A stretch of DNA of 64,000 nt from Casuarina equisetifolia (lineage: Eukaryota > Streptophyta > Magnoliopsida > Fagales > Casuarinaceae): positions 25,756,853 through 25,820,852 of the forward strand of contig CM052358.1 of assembly GCA_028551475.1 (NCBI GenBank), given 5' to 3'. A program made the translations under genes and the position numbers. The notes under the pieces were generated by a model. It ran no database searches. It was not told the origin of the DNA and worked only from the letters and a program-made list of their open reading frames with translations. Shown here piece after piece: positions 46,900 to 60,077 of this stretch (positions within the stretch are counted from its first letter, which is position 1; each line of letters starts with the position of its first letter).

Positions 46900-48298
46900 G
46901 AATGCTGATCAGGTTTGTTCTCTTTCTTGTCTATCGTCATATTATTTTTTCAGTGGGCACGAGATGAAGCTTTTTTTCAGGAGAGTCTTCAACCGCATGG
47001 TGTCTTGAGCAAAAAGTCCCTTTTTTTTTTCCTTTTCTATTTTTAGGAAATTTTTTGTTGCAAATGTTTGACTGAACTGAATTTATACTTTCAAGAAAAT
47101 TTTATTAAATCTTATACTTACCCTCACTTTTAATTGTAAACTTATTTGTTTGGACTTTCTTTCTTTTTTCTTCTCAATTTTATAATATGTCCAAGTTTTT
47201 ATCATCTTTATTTAGTTACTTTGATCTAAGTTTTTTAAATGTACCATAATTTTTATTTTACTTTCTAATAACTAACTTCTAATTTTTTTTAATGTTGATG
47301 AATTTAGTTCTATAACATTTGTTATCATCCTTCAATTTATGCAAAGGTTAAATATGGTGTGGAGAGAGATTTCTGTAAAACATTTTGTTAATTAGATGTG
47401 TCATGGCCGCGTGTCCACTAAAGGAATTGAAGAGACAGACTCTATTCATCATGGAGTAAACTTTGAGAAAAATGTCGCCTGCCTTGAGGCTTTATTTCTT
47501 TTACTTTTATTACTAATTTATCTTCCTTTTCCTTTTATTATTAATTTCTTTTCCTTTTTCCTATTTTGGCTGCTAAAGTTCATTTGGAATTGAATCTCGC
47601 CAGCTTTGTCTCTCTAATTGGTTTTATTATTATTACCATTTTGCTATTGCTTCTTTAGTGGAACATACTATTTTTTATTTTTTATTTTTTTCAATTTGCA
47701 CCAGCGGATCAATGGTGTCCTAGGCATACTGAAGATATGGCAGCTCGATCCTATTGCATTAAGTTTCATAGAGGTTTGTTTCTATTCATATTGCAGTCGC
47801 CTTTTGTTTTAAGATAATATTTATTGCATATGATTTAACCTCTCTATCTCTTTGATGTTAATCTTTGAACATCTTTTCATTTGTTTAATGTTGGAGTGTT
47901 GAAATATCCAGTCTCACATCAGGTAAGGCGATAAGAGAGCCTAGCCTTATTAGCTTTCACTGGCAACCCACTATTGCACAGTTCTGTATTTTAATTGGAT
48001 CCTTCAGTTTTTAAGATTTAATATTTCTGATTATTCCTCTTTTACCTTAAGTTAACAAGACTTTTTCAATGAAATTTTAAATTCTTCAAAACTGGAGATA
48101 AACGATGTATTTTAAATGTAAATTTGTTGTTTGTCAAGTTCTTAACAAAATGGTACTCCCTTCCACACATATTTATCTTGTGAACGAAATTTTTTTATGA
48201 AATAAATAATGATTGTTTCGTTATAGCGTGAAGGTGATATAATTAACGTTTTGACCTTCCCTTTTTTTTTTTTTTTTTCCTTCAATGTTTTTGTTTAC
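46900..48298 (+). other. Downstream repeats of copy B
   Basis: Parallels 17161-18851 without genes: exon-like block (CAGTGGGCACGAGATG, about 46960), intron-like module (TTTGACTGAACTGAATTTAT, about 47067), second exon-like block (TTGCACCAGCGGATCAATGG, about 47696). Contains the 128-base insert listed separately and lacks the second intron-like module of copy A. Confidence 0.6.
47889..48016. mobile_element. Small insertion flanked by TTTAA repeats, unclassified
   Basis: A 128-base block (TGTTGGAGTGTTGAAATATC ... TTCAGTTTTTAAGA) is absent from copy A at the matching site (GTTTAATATTTTTGATTATT, about 18566). TTTAA(T) occurs at both edges, as a target duplication would. The start resembles small LTR-type elements, but there is no CA end and no internal coding, so the class is open. 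Confidence 0.55.
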
Positions 48299-48900
48299 AG
48301 CCTTATTGTATTATTCTTGTGGTGGCATAAGGGCCTATGCGAGAATCCTACATCCCAAAGTTGGTTAAAGATAGATGCCCTTTCACTGGAGGAATTAAAA
48401 TTTGTATTGATTGGAACTAGAATTCGGTCAATTTGAAGGCATGTGCTTTGACAATTGTTGCTGGAGCTAGTGAAGGCAGTAATCGTATTCTTCCTGAATT
48501 TGTTCGTCAACAAAGCTAGCCTAAATGATACCACTCTTTTGTTTACCCAAGATATCTTCCGTTGGCTTAATTGGAATGGAAGTGCTTCTGAGTCTTCCAT
48601 ATACCTCGTGAAGATTGGAATCTTCGAATAGATGGAGCTACTGGGCTTCAATTGCAACACGTAGCATGAACCTGGAATTCAACTGCGGGACTCGTCTGTT
48701 AGATTTTTCTGATGATTTAGCATTCCTTGATTATCTAGAGTTCAATGATAATTCAAAGTTCAACAATGATGTAGAGGTCATTGATGATACAGTGTTCCTT
48801 AATGATTAAGTGTTTTGTGGAGTAATTAGAAGGATTTCTGACGCACTGTCAGCCCACGAATTCCTCATCCATGGTTTGTCACATTCCGGGGTGGCATCAA
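48299..48900 (+). pseudogene. Decayed TNL C-JID exon (copy B2)
   Basis: Close copy of 18852-19460: acceptor TTTGTTTACAG, then VVA followed by a stop, SYIPKLVK, AGASEGSNRILPEFVRQQ and RWSYWASIATRSMNLEF. Multiple stops. As in copy A, it is an extra last exon behind another C-JID exon. Confidence 0.8.
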
Positions 48901-50689
48901 AGATGAATAATTTGATTGGTTGAATTAATGTAGAGATATAGATGGTCACCAAGTTTGGGCTGCTACTCCGACTTATGCATCCGCTGGAAGAGGTAAAATC
49001 TATTCAATCTTGTTTGTTGTCATTATTGTTAGTTTTTCAGTCCTCATGACCTTTGGAGTCTTTATCCGTACGGTGTCCTTTGTATATCACAACTTTGCGA
49101 GCCTTAGTTCATCACATGTCGTGACACGCTTCGTTTAATTTTGTTTGCTATGTTTTTTTTTTATTTGTTGTCACTATTTAACCAAGTTGAATTTGTAGGA
49201 GGAGGTTTTATTAAATCATTTACTTTTAATTTTAAACCCAATTGTTTTAATGTTTTTCATTCTTTCTAAAAAATTTATAATATAGCCTAATTTTGTTATT
49301 TTTTAATTATTTTGGTTATAAATTCTTGACTTAAGTAAAGTCTTTATTTTATACTTTAATAATTAACTAGTGCTCAAACTGTATTTGATACAAGTCAAGA
49401 GCAAAAGAAGAGCACAAGTTAATGCTCACATTTTGGAATCACTTCTTTTATTGCTAATGGACTTAGTTTCCTAGTGTTGGTTATCTTCTTTCAATTTCTT
49501 AAGTTTTTAAATATGATGTTGAGGCATAAATAAATAGGAAACATTTTTATTAATTACTTTGGCTTGATAGTTTTTTATCAATGATGAAACATTGCATAAA
49601 TTGAATGTGACTATAAGAATTGGGTGGCTAAGATGCTCACTATTTTGAGGTTGATCTACTTTTGACAAAATTTCATGTTATTCTCACCTATAAGAGGTTA
49701 ATGTACAATTCTTGAAAATGTATGATGCAATGTTAACATTAAAATCTTTTATTTACTGATAATATTTTTAGTAATTGTTTCTTTGTTGCATGTGATTTTA
49801 TCTTTTTTATTTTTTTATTAAATATGCCTAAGAATGGCTATGAGGAATTTTTTTTCTTTTCTTATTATTTTAACTAGATAACAATTATGAAACAAAATTG
49901 AAGGACTTTCCCAAAACTTGATATAAACATTGTGTTGTGCTTTACATGGTGCACTTGACACATCAATATTAGTTTGCCAACATGTCCATTAGCACCCAAT
50001 AGATGAAGGCCCACCTCTTCTTGCAGCATAACATTTGATTGAAGCATGGCCCTCCAATCTTCTAGTGTTTATCAAGAGGATTTCTATAGGTAAAAAAGTG
50101 TTTTTTTACCTCAAGTCAATATTTTTGTTGATCTCTTGTGAATTTACCTTTATTAGGCTATGTAATAGTTCAAACCATTGAATATGACTTTTTGACCAAT
50201 TATCATTTTATTAAACTCCTAGAATCTTTGGAAGGTTTAGATTAAACGTTTGGTAGGTTATGGCTAAAATTTTAGAATCACCTTTTTATTTCTTTTTTTG
50301 CTTCACTAGAATTTTGACCTCCATATTAATATGCCATCAAAAGGGCACCTATATTAGATTCATAAGAGTGCATGTCACCTTTAGCAAATATCATAATAAT
50401 AGGATTATCGTCAAATAAGGATATTTTCAAGTTCAATTTAGAAGGTCACGATCCACTCCAAGTTATTGTATGTTGATTATCTTGGTTTTTTGTCAATCTA
50501 TGACGGTATTTTTGTTGCCACAATTTTGAGAAGTAAACAAACCAATCTTATTATGTTCTATTTCTTAGTTATTGACTAGAGTTTTTGGGTGACTTGAATG
50601 AGGAAAGCATCATAGATTAACAGATAAATGCACAAGAGTGATTTAAGATTTGTAAAAATCAAATTGAGTCCAAGAACACCTTAGTGATT
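48901..50689. other. Non-coding repeats of copy B
   Basis: Parallels 19461-21120, including another intron-like module (TTTAACCAAGTTGAATTTGT, about 49177). From about 50425 to 50690 some sequence has no clear match in copy A. No gene seen. Confidence 0.55.
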
Positions 50690-51300
50690 ATCTAGAAAAA
50701 AAATTGACAAAATTACCAAAAAGCCTATATACACTTTCCATCTTCAAAACACTTTTTATGGAAGACTGTATTATTTCAAATTAAGAACTTGTCCAATCTT
50801 GATGCTATTTGATCAGGAAGTAGATAGGAGATTCTAAATGAAACGTTAAGACAATATATTCCCTCTTCTACAACTGATTATCTTGGTTTTGATGACAAGC
50901 TTTAGAGACCTCATATCTGAATTCACAAAATCCTACATGGAAGAATAATCAACTGGGTTTCTTACTCTCCTTTGTAACATACATGTCTCACAGTAATGAA
51001 AGAAACAAAAAATAACATACATGTTCTACAGTTACAAAATAAACAACTTTTGTTTCATTATAACTTGAAAGAAATGCATTTCGCCCAAGGGGAGGACCTA
51101 AAATACCAAATTGGTTCAAAGAGACCCACTTCCAAAGGAGAAATTAAATTCATATGAATTGGGGTTTGGATTTGGTCGGACTAAAGGCATGTGCTTTTCT
51201 TGCTCCATATACTGCAAACGTCGGAAGCTTGAAATAAGCGCACTTCTATTAGATTTTTCTGATGACCCAAAGTTGCTTGATAATTTATGGATACTTGATT
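50690..51300 (+). pseudogene. LRR-end and C-JID fragments (copy B3)
   Basis: At 50690-50950 an LRR-end fragment with TTGACAAAATTACCAAAAAG (KLTKLPKS) and GGTTTTGATGAC (GFDD) matches 21255-21555. At 51085-51300 a C-JID start follows (CCTAAAATACCAAATTGGTT, PKIPNWF), then LLLDFSDDPKLLDNL, resembling RLLDFSDDLAFLDYL of the 48.3-kb copy. Stops and lost splice sites; non-functional. Confidence 0.65.
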
Positions 51301-51739
51301 ATTCAAAGTTGTCTACAGGTAAACTATGTATTAATGCTTCGGAGTTTGTTAATCATTCAATATCTCTCTTGTTTATTGCCATTATTATTTTTTCTTTGTT
51401 CTTATTGGGAACATAAATATATTATTGTTGGTTGTCCAATCCTTATCGCTTGGGATTCTTTATCTGTATATCGTAGGAATGTAAGCCTCAGTCCATCACA
51501 GATGTTATAACAAGCTTTGTATTCATTTTATTTCTTGTTCTTATTTTACTAGTTTATCGTTTTATTTGACTCTTGTTTCTGTTTGATTTTTTTTTTCTCT
51601 TTTCTTCCTTACTAATATTTGACCAAATTGAATTCTCTAACTATTAATTATAAATCAACTATTTGGAATTCTTTTCCTTTCTGAAGTATAGACCAATTCT
51701 TGTCATTGTTTTGCCCTTCTTCTTTTTTTTTTTTTTTTT

Positions 51740-52446
51740 TCTTTTTTCCTCTAAGTTACTGACTTCAGTTGGAATGTGGCGTCCTGTTTTGGTTTTGATG
51801 GCAAACCTTATGTTAACCTGCATCTGGATCCACCAAGTATGGACTCAAACCGGGTAAGCCTATTGCTCCCTTTTCTCTCCTTTTAAACTTACGTTTATTA
51901 TGTTATTAAAATAATAAGAGGTAGCTGTCGTATAATAGCTTGTAATTTACTGCATTTGACGAATCTATCTTTTTTTGTTGATAGGATCATTAGGCACCTC
52001 CGGTGGCGTGGGGCTCTACACTGAGACCTGAAATCCCAGTATGGTTCAATAGTTTGTTCTAAGTCGTCTACGTGTTGATGCTAGTTTTTCCTACAGGTGG
52101 GGATTGGCTTTGTTTGTTGCTTATAAAGTCCATCCGGATTGCATTTTTCTCGTCTCCGATCGTCGATTGCTACAAGAAAGTGGTTTTAGAAATTCCCTTA
52201 AATCAGGGCCCGTGAACATTCGTTCTTATGGCCCAAATGAGTTTGGATATGTATTCCATCTTCGCTGTTTTGGTGTTCGGAGTTCTTAGGGTCTTTGCAA
52301 GGTGCAACTCTCGTTCGGTCTCAGTTGCAGTAAGCAGCATGAATTTGGAGGTGAAGGGGAGGGGTTACTGGGGACGTCTAACAAATGATGGTGCTCTTCC
52401 AAATTTCTCAATTGCAATAACTTGTATCTCTCCACATAATTTATAG
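51740..52446 (+). pseudogene. TNL 3' end: LRR-exon tail plus C-JID exon
   Basis: At 51769-51855 one frame reads WNVASCFGFDGKPYVNLHLD and ends SMDSNR before a donor-like GTAAGC, matching the GFDEKP end of exon 4. After an intron with CAG-like acceptor near 51985, the C-JID exon reads VAWGSTLRPEIPVWFN, then (another frame) WGLALFVAYKVHPDCIFLVS, and SVAVSSMNLEVKGRGYW before a stop at 52446. TNL1 has the matching WRGLALFIIYQAHDKSTFPV. It is more TNL1-like than TNL2-like and is not part of the A/B duplication. Upstream exons are missing. Confidence 0.72.
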
Positions 52447-55400
52447 GATTTGGGTCTCGGAATTATTGTTGGTCATTTTTTTCATTGTCTTAATCATATA
52501 AGTATCGTTTATGTCCTTTTAGATGGCTAAGGTCGATAATCTCCCGTCCAATTAGATGTTTTTTAACATACTTTAAATGATAAGAATAGGTTGAGATTTT
52601 AAAAGTGAAATATGCGTAATCGTCTTTGATTTGTTAACTTAACTTATTTTGATTATGTTGAATAATAAAGAGGAACTGTGAATTAAAGATTATTTTAATT
52701 TATATCATTTAACCATTTGGATTTTATATAAACAATAATGTGTCATCCAATTTAAAATGGTTGAATGTATTTTACTTTAAGATAGTGGATGAAGCATTTT
52801 TTAGGAAATAATGTACAACATAACGTTAGATGATAAATTGACTAGACTTTTAGTGATCCAATTTTGTGAAAACATAGGAATTCTAAATTAGAAATTATTA
52901 TAATCTATGTTACATAATTATATTATATTATTTTTTATATAGATAAGATGCATCGTACAATTAAAAAAAAAGATTCTGATAGATGTTTTATTTTTGATGA
53001 AGTAGGTAGATATGTGTCATTCAATTAATTAAAAGAAAGATTCTATTGCTTTAGGGGGAATAGGTGAAGGTTTTTTGCTTAGGTTTCTGTCAATAGTTTC
53101 ACTCCTTCAATCGACAAATATGGGGGGGTTTTTCATAGAACTAAAATTTGCAGAAGAAGTGCGTTAATTTGGAAATATGTGCGAACCTTCTAAAATGCAT
53201 GACCTAATGACCTTATATACTTCGTGAACAAAACAATTTGATGTATTCACAAACTAGGGGGAGAAATTTACTTCATAAATCAAGGTTTTTGCTGTTGAAA
53301 ATTTGAATAAGCAGAAGCATTGAATAGAACCAAAGCAATGCGCGGAAAGTCGTCCCAGGTGCTTTTGGAAGAAGCAACTTGCAAACTGCCAATGACACTT
53401 CCTTGCATTTCGAAATTTCCTTGCATTGTTTATCTTTCCGGAAGCCGGAGAGTCGGTGGTCAATTGTGGTAGCAAATTGTACTTAATGCTTGCGTTTATT
53501 TACATTATTTGGGGCTCTCATACATATGTTTATATGTGTGTGTTAGTCCTGCCTTACGTTTTATTAAACAAAATTGTGAGTCTCGATACGTTGGTTAAAC
53601 AGATCTGCGTGTTTGTAATGGCGCTCATAGGAACTCAGCTTGTGCCCTTCTTTAGTTCGACTCAACAGATTATATGGTCATTGTTACTTGATAAATGTAT
53701 GTATGTGAAGTAGGTGATGCGTGTTGTCTAAATTAGAATTTAAGGGAGGGCTGAGAAGTAATAATTATTATATCGCTTGTTCTTTTTCAATTTAAGGGAG
53801 GGATAAGGTCAATGATGTATAATTCAATTAGAAGCTTTTTCTAACATATTTTAGCATAGTGGGAAGTCGTTGAGATTTAATGGAAATAAAATAATGTGAT
53901 GATTATTGATTCATTGGCTTTAACACGTTCTGATTTTGTTTAACCATAAAGAAGACTTACAAATTATATTACTTTATCCATTGAAGTCATTTCACATAGA
54001 TGATAATGTGTCATCCAATTAAGAAAGACTATGAATTTTGGTATAGGACAATGGGTGAACAATTAACTTCACTTGTAATGATTTAATTTAATAACAGTAC
54101 AAAATTCAAAAGAAGAAAGCAACTCTACTTTTCCCTCCAAAAGAATGAGAAAAAGAACTATAAATTACGACTTTATCATTTAAACATTTAGATCTTTGCA
54201 GAGGGATGAGATATGCCATACTAAAAAATGTTGTATTACATATTTTAGTGGAAGTGATGTACTGGAACCTATTGACTTGACATGTGATGATTCAATATAA
54301 AGACAAAGAAGAGTTTAAAATTGAAAAACAGACAGCAAAGCGATGGATGGGGGGACGATCATTGTGATTTGTGGTTTTCTTACCTATACTGCATAGAAAT
54401 TTTAAAAACAAAGGGATCGAATGAATCGAATGAAAGGCCACAGCTATCTCCCCAAGAGAGGGGCCGTTCTATTTGAAGCAACCTGGAAGTTTCCAGGTTG
54501 GCCAATTATTTTGCAACGTAGTTGGAAAGTTGATAACATAAAGAATAACCAAAGACTTTGGGAAGCTAGAAGTCTCTTAGTGTTCTTCATATTCTTCGGA
54601 AGAAAAAAAAAAGTTTTCTTTAACGATATAGGCATTTGTTAACCAACATGGTTCTTTTAATGCCTGCATTTATTTTCTCGAAATAAACCCATTTTCTCAA
54701 CTTTTGATGATTCTTGTCATCACAAGTGGAGTTTTTTTATAAAAATAATGCATGTGTGGTGATGGATGATCCATTAAATTAACTTCTTGTGATCTTTTTT
54801 TATCATAATGTATGTGAGGTAATGGATGATCCATTTGCTCAATTTCTGATGATTCTTTTCATCACAAGTGAAGCTTCTTATCAAAAAAAAAAAAAATGCA
54901 TGTGTGGTGATGGTGATCCATTAAAAAAAAAAAGCATGTTGGTGATTGATAAAGAATTGGCTAAACTTGTGATGACTTTTCATCACAAGTGGAGTTTTTT
55001 ACAAAAATAAGGCATATGTGGTGATGGATGATCCATTAGCTTAACTTGTGGTGATTCTTTTCATCACAAGTGGAGCTTTTCACAAAAATAAGACATCTGT
55101 GGTGATAAATGGTCCATTGACTTGTGATTTGTTTCTCATCATTAGTGGAGATTTTTACAAAAATAAGGTATGTATAGTGGTGGATGATCCGTTAATTGAA
55201 GTTGTGATGATTTTTTTCATCACAAGTGGATGTGCATTGACGGAAGGTCCATTGACTAAACTTGTGATGACAAGTAGAGATTTTTACAAAAATAAGGCAA
55301 GTGTGGTGATGGATGATCTATTGGCTTAACTTATGATATTTCTTTTCATCACAAGTAGGGTTTTTTTTTTTACAAAAATAATGCTTGTGTGATGATAGAT

Positions 55401-58400
55401 GATTCATTAACTTAACTTGAGATATTTTTTTTGGCACAAGTTGAGCTTTTCGAAAAAATAAGGCATGTGCGGTGATGGATGAAAAATTGATCAAAATAGT
55501 GATGATCTTTTTCGCTACAAGTGGAGCTTTATATTAAAATTAGGAATATGTGGTGATGAATCAAGAATTGACTAATTGGTGATGATTTTTTTCATCACAA
55601 GTGGAGCTTTTTGCAAAAATAATTCATGTGTTGTGATAAATGATCTATTGGCTTAACTTGGAATGATTTTTATCACAAGTGGAGCTTTTTACAAAAAAAA
55701 AAAAGAAAAGGATTTTGTGGTAATGGATGATTCATTGACTTGACTTGTCTTTTTTTTTTTTTTAATCTCAAGTGGAGCTGTTTACAAAAATAAGGCATAT
55801 GTGGTGGTGGATGATTCATTGGCTTAACTTGTGATTTCTTTTTTCATCACAAGTGGACTTTCTTACAAAAATAATACATATGTGATGATGGATGATCTAT
55901 TAACATAACTTATGATGATATGTTAACTTCACTTATGATTTCTTTTTTAATCACAAGTGGACTTTTTAACAAAAATAATACATGTTTGATGATGGATGGT
56001 CTATTAACTTAACTTATGATGATCTTTTTCATCACAATTGGAGCTTTTTATAAAAATAAGGCTTGTGTGGTGATCGATGATCAACTGGCTTCACTTATGA
56101 TGATTGAATTTAATAATCATAGAATCTAGATGTAAACTAGAGACAAATCATTTCATCTAATCATTTAGAGCCTTTTCACATGGATAATGATGTATTATAT
56201 AGTTAAAATGGCAATAAGTGGAGCTTTTTGTGAAAATAATGTAGGATGTATGTTAATGTATTAAGTGGATACTCTTCTGAAAATAATGTATTTATAATGA
56301 TTGGTGATCCATTTACTTGGCTTGTGATGATTCAATCTAATGATATAGAAGAGTTATAAATTAGAGATTATTCCAATTTGTACCGTTTAAATATTTGGAT
56401 CCTCTTACACGGAAATTATATGTAATCGAATTAAAAATGTTGTATTATATATTTAAGTATAGGTGTAATGGGTTTAATAAAAATAATATGTGTTACTATG
56501 AATGGTTCATTAACTTCCACAACAAATTATTGTAACCAGTAATATACATCCATTTGCTTCTTTTTAGAGGGATAAAGATGTGAACTCCAATTAAGAAAGT
56601 TTATTACATCACCTTGGGAATCTCATCAACTATTTAAATTCATCCTTATAGAGTAGATAGATTCATAGTACTATATATAGGAGAATTTTAGTTATGCATT
56701 TTGTCATCAAAAGAAATATAGCATGGAGTTGAAGAAGTCTTCTCAAGCTATAATAGATTCTTACATCTATGCTTTCCAAACTTTCTTATTCTAGTAAAAA
56801 AAACATAAAAAGGTTTATGTCAAGTTAATATTGAAGTTGAATGGCATGACTTAATATAGTGAGGTGAAATCAGAAAACACAAATTCTACTCATATGCAAG
56901 TATAAACTTTCTACCTTAGAAGTGATATCACAATGACTCATCTCAATTGACATATGTTGTAAAGATATTGTATTATATATTTACTAGAGATGTTGTTAGA
57001 AGGCTTATTTATTTTCATTAAAACCCATTTATAAGAATGGAGAACATACTTGCATATAAGGTCTACACATGATAATGTATTAAAAATGTGGGATGCATAC
57101 TAAACTTCAACATGCCAAGGCTAAAGAAACGTTGCCTACAAGAGTTCAATCTATAAGAAAGAGAAATAAATTCACATTCAAGGAGCACAATATGCTAGTA
57201 TGTTAATAATGTGAGAAACATATCAAACTTTGATAGTTGTAGTTGGTGGAGCTCTTTATGAAAATAATGTATCTATAATGATAAGTGATCCAATGGCTTG
57301 ATTTGTGATGATTCAATCTATAAATTAGAGATCATTTCACTTAATATCATTTAACTATTTGGATCCTTTTGCATGGAAAATTATGTGTCATTGAGTTATG
57401 AATGTTGTATTACATATTTTAGTATATGTGCAATAGGTTTTAACAGAAATAATACATGTATTTATGAATGGTATATTGACTTTAATAATATGTGTAACCC
57501 GTACAATTTATTCAATTTCTTCCTTTAAGAGGATAATGGTGGGAAATCCAATAAAGAAAGTTTTATTTTAGATTTTAGCATAAGGGAAGTGGGTGAAAAC
57601 GTTTTGGAAACAAAATACAATGGTTGACCTGTCGACTTGACAGAGAAGTGTCCTACAGAACCTTGGGTTGTTCATCAAAGATGTGTTGCAATCTCGCTTC
57701 CCGCCTATCAAGGGCCATAGCCTCATATAACCTATACTAGGGCCATTGAACTATTCATCCGTTCACCTACAAGCAGCCAAGGTCATGATTATTCATAGTC
57801 TTCATGTCACATTACTCGGACGCTTGACTCTGTAAACAAGATACCAGTCTACCAAGTTATTCGCGGGTTGTTACGATGAACCGACTAATGTGTGCTTTCC
57901 ACTCCCAAAAATAAAAGAAACGATTGTCTATAGAGAAATATATATAGTTAACAAATCATTATAACTGTCTGTAATGGATAGAAAGTGTTTAAATAAAGTT
58001 AAATAAAATTATTTTTTTGATGAATATGTAAGTTTTTTTTTTATAAATAAATTATTCTAAGTGAATAAAATATAATAAATAATAACTTAGAAAGTAACGA
58101 TATAATATACGATGCATGAACTGTAATTCGTATATTATGAAATATCATTGGAAACTTTTGTTTAGCAATTATGCTTGTCTTGTGTGAAGAAGGTAAGAAA
58201 ATGATTATACCTGTAATAACTAACAAACAAACTTGGGAGCTCCTTAAGAAAATGATCAGTTTTAATTGTAAAATGATTTTTCAAGTATGGATAATGTCAA
58301 ACTCATACGAGTGTGGATATTAGTAATTTATGTCAAACCTTATTGATGTATTTGTTGGCATTTCTTTTATAAGTTTTATTAACAAATCTGAAAGTAATGC

Positions 58401-58507
58401 ATTTTCTTTTCGAGCCTGATAGCAACCTGGCCTTTTCATTAAACAGGGATAACGAGGCTCCATGTTTCTACACCAGCTTTTGATTCAACAACCGTGTTAA
58501 GTCTCCC
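52447..58507. other. Repeat-rich spacer upstream of TNL4
   Basis: No gene supported. Most of it consists of diverged copies of a repeat of roughly 250-350 bp with landmarks (TTTATATCATTTAACCATTTGGAT, in parts; AATGTGTCATCCAATT; TTGTGATGATTCAATCTAA) near 52680, 52900, 53970, 54170, 56150, 56360 and 57340. Its middle (54690-56100) has expanded into the ~80-bp array listed separately. The stretch 57600-58507 is AT-rich with only weak resemblance to anything else here and should contain the TNL4 promoter. Confidence 0.6.
54690..56100. repeat. Minisatellite array, ~80-bp unit, about 16 copies
   Basis: Unit landmarks: TTTTCATCACAAGTGGAGC, TTTTTACAAAAATAAGGCA, TGTGTGGTGATGGATGATCC, ATTGACTTAACTTGTGATGA. 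The CACAAGTGGA element recurs near 54725, 54983, 55065, 55220, 55596, 55672, 55845, 55957 and at other places, at roughly 80-base spacing. Each unit contains an inverted repeat; the best (54965-54990) has 11-base arms around CTTT. The ORF at 55048-55329 is simply a read-through of this array. Confidence 0.9.
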
Positions 58508-60077
58508 ATGGCTTCTTCGAGCACTCAGCCAGCCCCTCTAACTTCTTCTTCAACTGATCCACGGGAATACGAGGTTTTTCTCAGTTTCCGTGGCGCAGAC
58601 ACCCGCGGTGGGTTTGCAGACGCACTCTATCACGCTATGAAAAATATAGGGATTATTGTCTTCAGAGACAGAGAGGACCTGGAGGTAGGAGAAGAAATCA
58701 ATCCAGGTCTCGCGGCTGCAATAAAAGAATCCCAATATGCAGTTGTGGTCATCTCAGAGCACTACGCTGAATCTAAGGCCTGCTTGTTTGAGCTCACCGC
58801 GATCATGAAATGTAAGCGAATGGGACGCCTTACTGTTTTTCCAATTTTCTACCACGTAAGTCCCTCCGAAGTGGGAAAGCTGATGAAGGATGTTGAAAAT
58901 ATTTTCACAAAACCCAAAGGCAATCCTGAGGCTGCCAAAGCGAAGTGGGAAACTTGGAAATCACTTTTGGGCAAATTAGGTGATTACTCTGTGGATCCCG
59001 AGCTTGATAATGACCTGCCAGAATCATGTAGACGTGCTCTTAAGGAAGCAAGTTATCTGTCTGCAATGGTGGTCGGAAAAGACAGGTATAATTGCTGTAA
59101 TTAGTTCTGTTATATACATTAATTGCTAAATTTTTCTTTACTTTCCTTATCAAATTTTATTGCAATGACTTTCCAGTTGTTTGGACTTTAATTCTCAATT
59201 TGTATCTTATTTTTACAGTTACGAAACTGAAGTTGCTCGAGAATTTAGTTTAAAGATATTTAGTAGATTGGTAGTTAACTCACCTGTCATCCTGGAGGAT
59301 CTTGTTGGAATAGAATCTCGAGTGGAAGAAATCATGGAGTTACTCAATCCAAGGGTTCCCGATCGTGTTTGTGTTGTTGATATTTGTGGGATGTCGGGAA
59401 TGGGGAAGTCAATTTTGGCAGAGGTCATTTACAGCAAAGTTTCTCCTCAATTTGAAGGTCGGTGCATTCTTTATCAGATTGGAAGAAGAACCAGCCACGA
59501 TGATCTCGTTGGCCATCAAAAGAAACTCATTTCTAATATTCTCGGCGAGGAAGCAGTAAAAGCACTAGGAAATGACGATCATAAAGTAAAGAATGCCTTA
59601 CAGACCAGATTACAAAAAAAAAAAAAGTTTTTATTGTTCTCGACGATGTGGGGGACGACATCCAGATAAATTATCTGGCTGAGAGTCTTAAGTGGTTTGG
59701 TGACGGAAGTAAAATTATTATTACAAGTCAAAAGCAAAATTTGCTACATCTATGCCAGAAGAATGTCTATGTGGTTCAGCCACTGAATAAGAAAGATGCT
59801 CTGCAGCTTTTCTGTTTGAAGGCCTTTAAGCAATGTGAACCTAAAGAAGGCTTTGAGAAATTGGCTGCGGAAATTAGCAGTTGCGCGGAAGGCCTTCCTT
59901 TTGCACTTAACGGTTTCGGTACCTTCTTATCTAGGAAGGATCGTAGGGATGTTGGGGAGGCTTACCTAGAGGAACTACATGGAAATAATCCTATTGATGA
60001 GACACTTGATAAAAGTCTCAATGAACTAGCTGATAAACACAGAGAATTGTTTTTAGATATTATTTGTTTTCAACACA

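Larger units (their letters stand above)
46210..51080 (+). repeat. Segmental duplication, copy B
   Basis: Starts at base 1 after the copia LTR with TTCCCTCATAAAACTAG and runs parallel to 16384-21660 through C-JID remnants, exon-like blocks and intron-like modules. Relative to copy A it lacks about 420 bases after 47815 and has a 128-base insert at 47889. The left edge coincides with an LTR end, so the true duplication border has been lost. Confidence 0.88.

Noticed and set aside
55048..55329. 93-codon open frame
   Set aside because: Lies wholly inside the ~80-bp minisatellite and repeats with it; no independent coding evidence.
54690..56100. CRISPR or tRNA array
   Set aside because: Period of about 80 bases without unique spacers; the inverted repeat does not fold into a cloverleaf.
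58041..58226. Minus-strand 61-codon frame before TNL4
   Set aside because: AT-rich, no motif, lies in the promoter region of TNL4.
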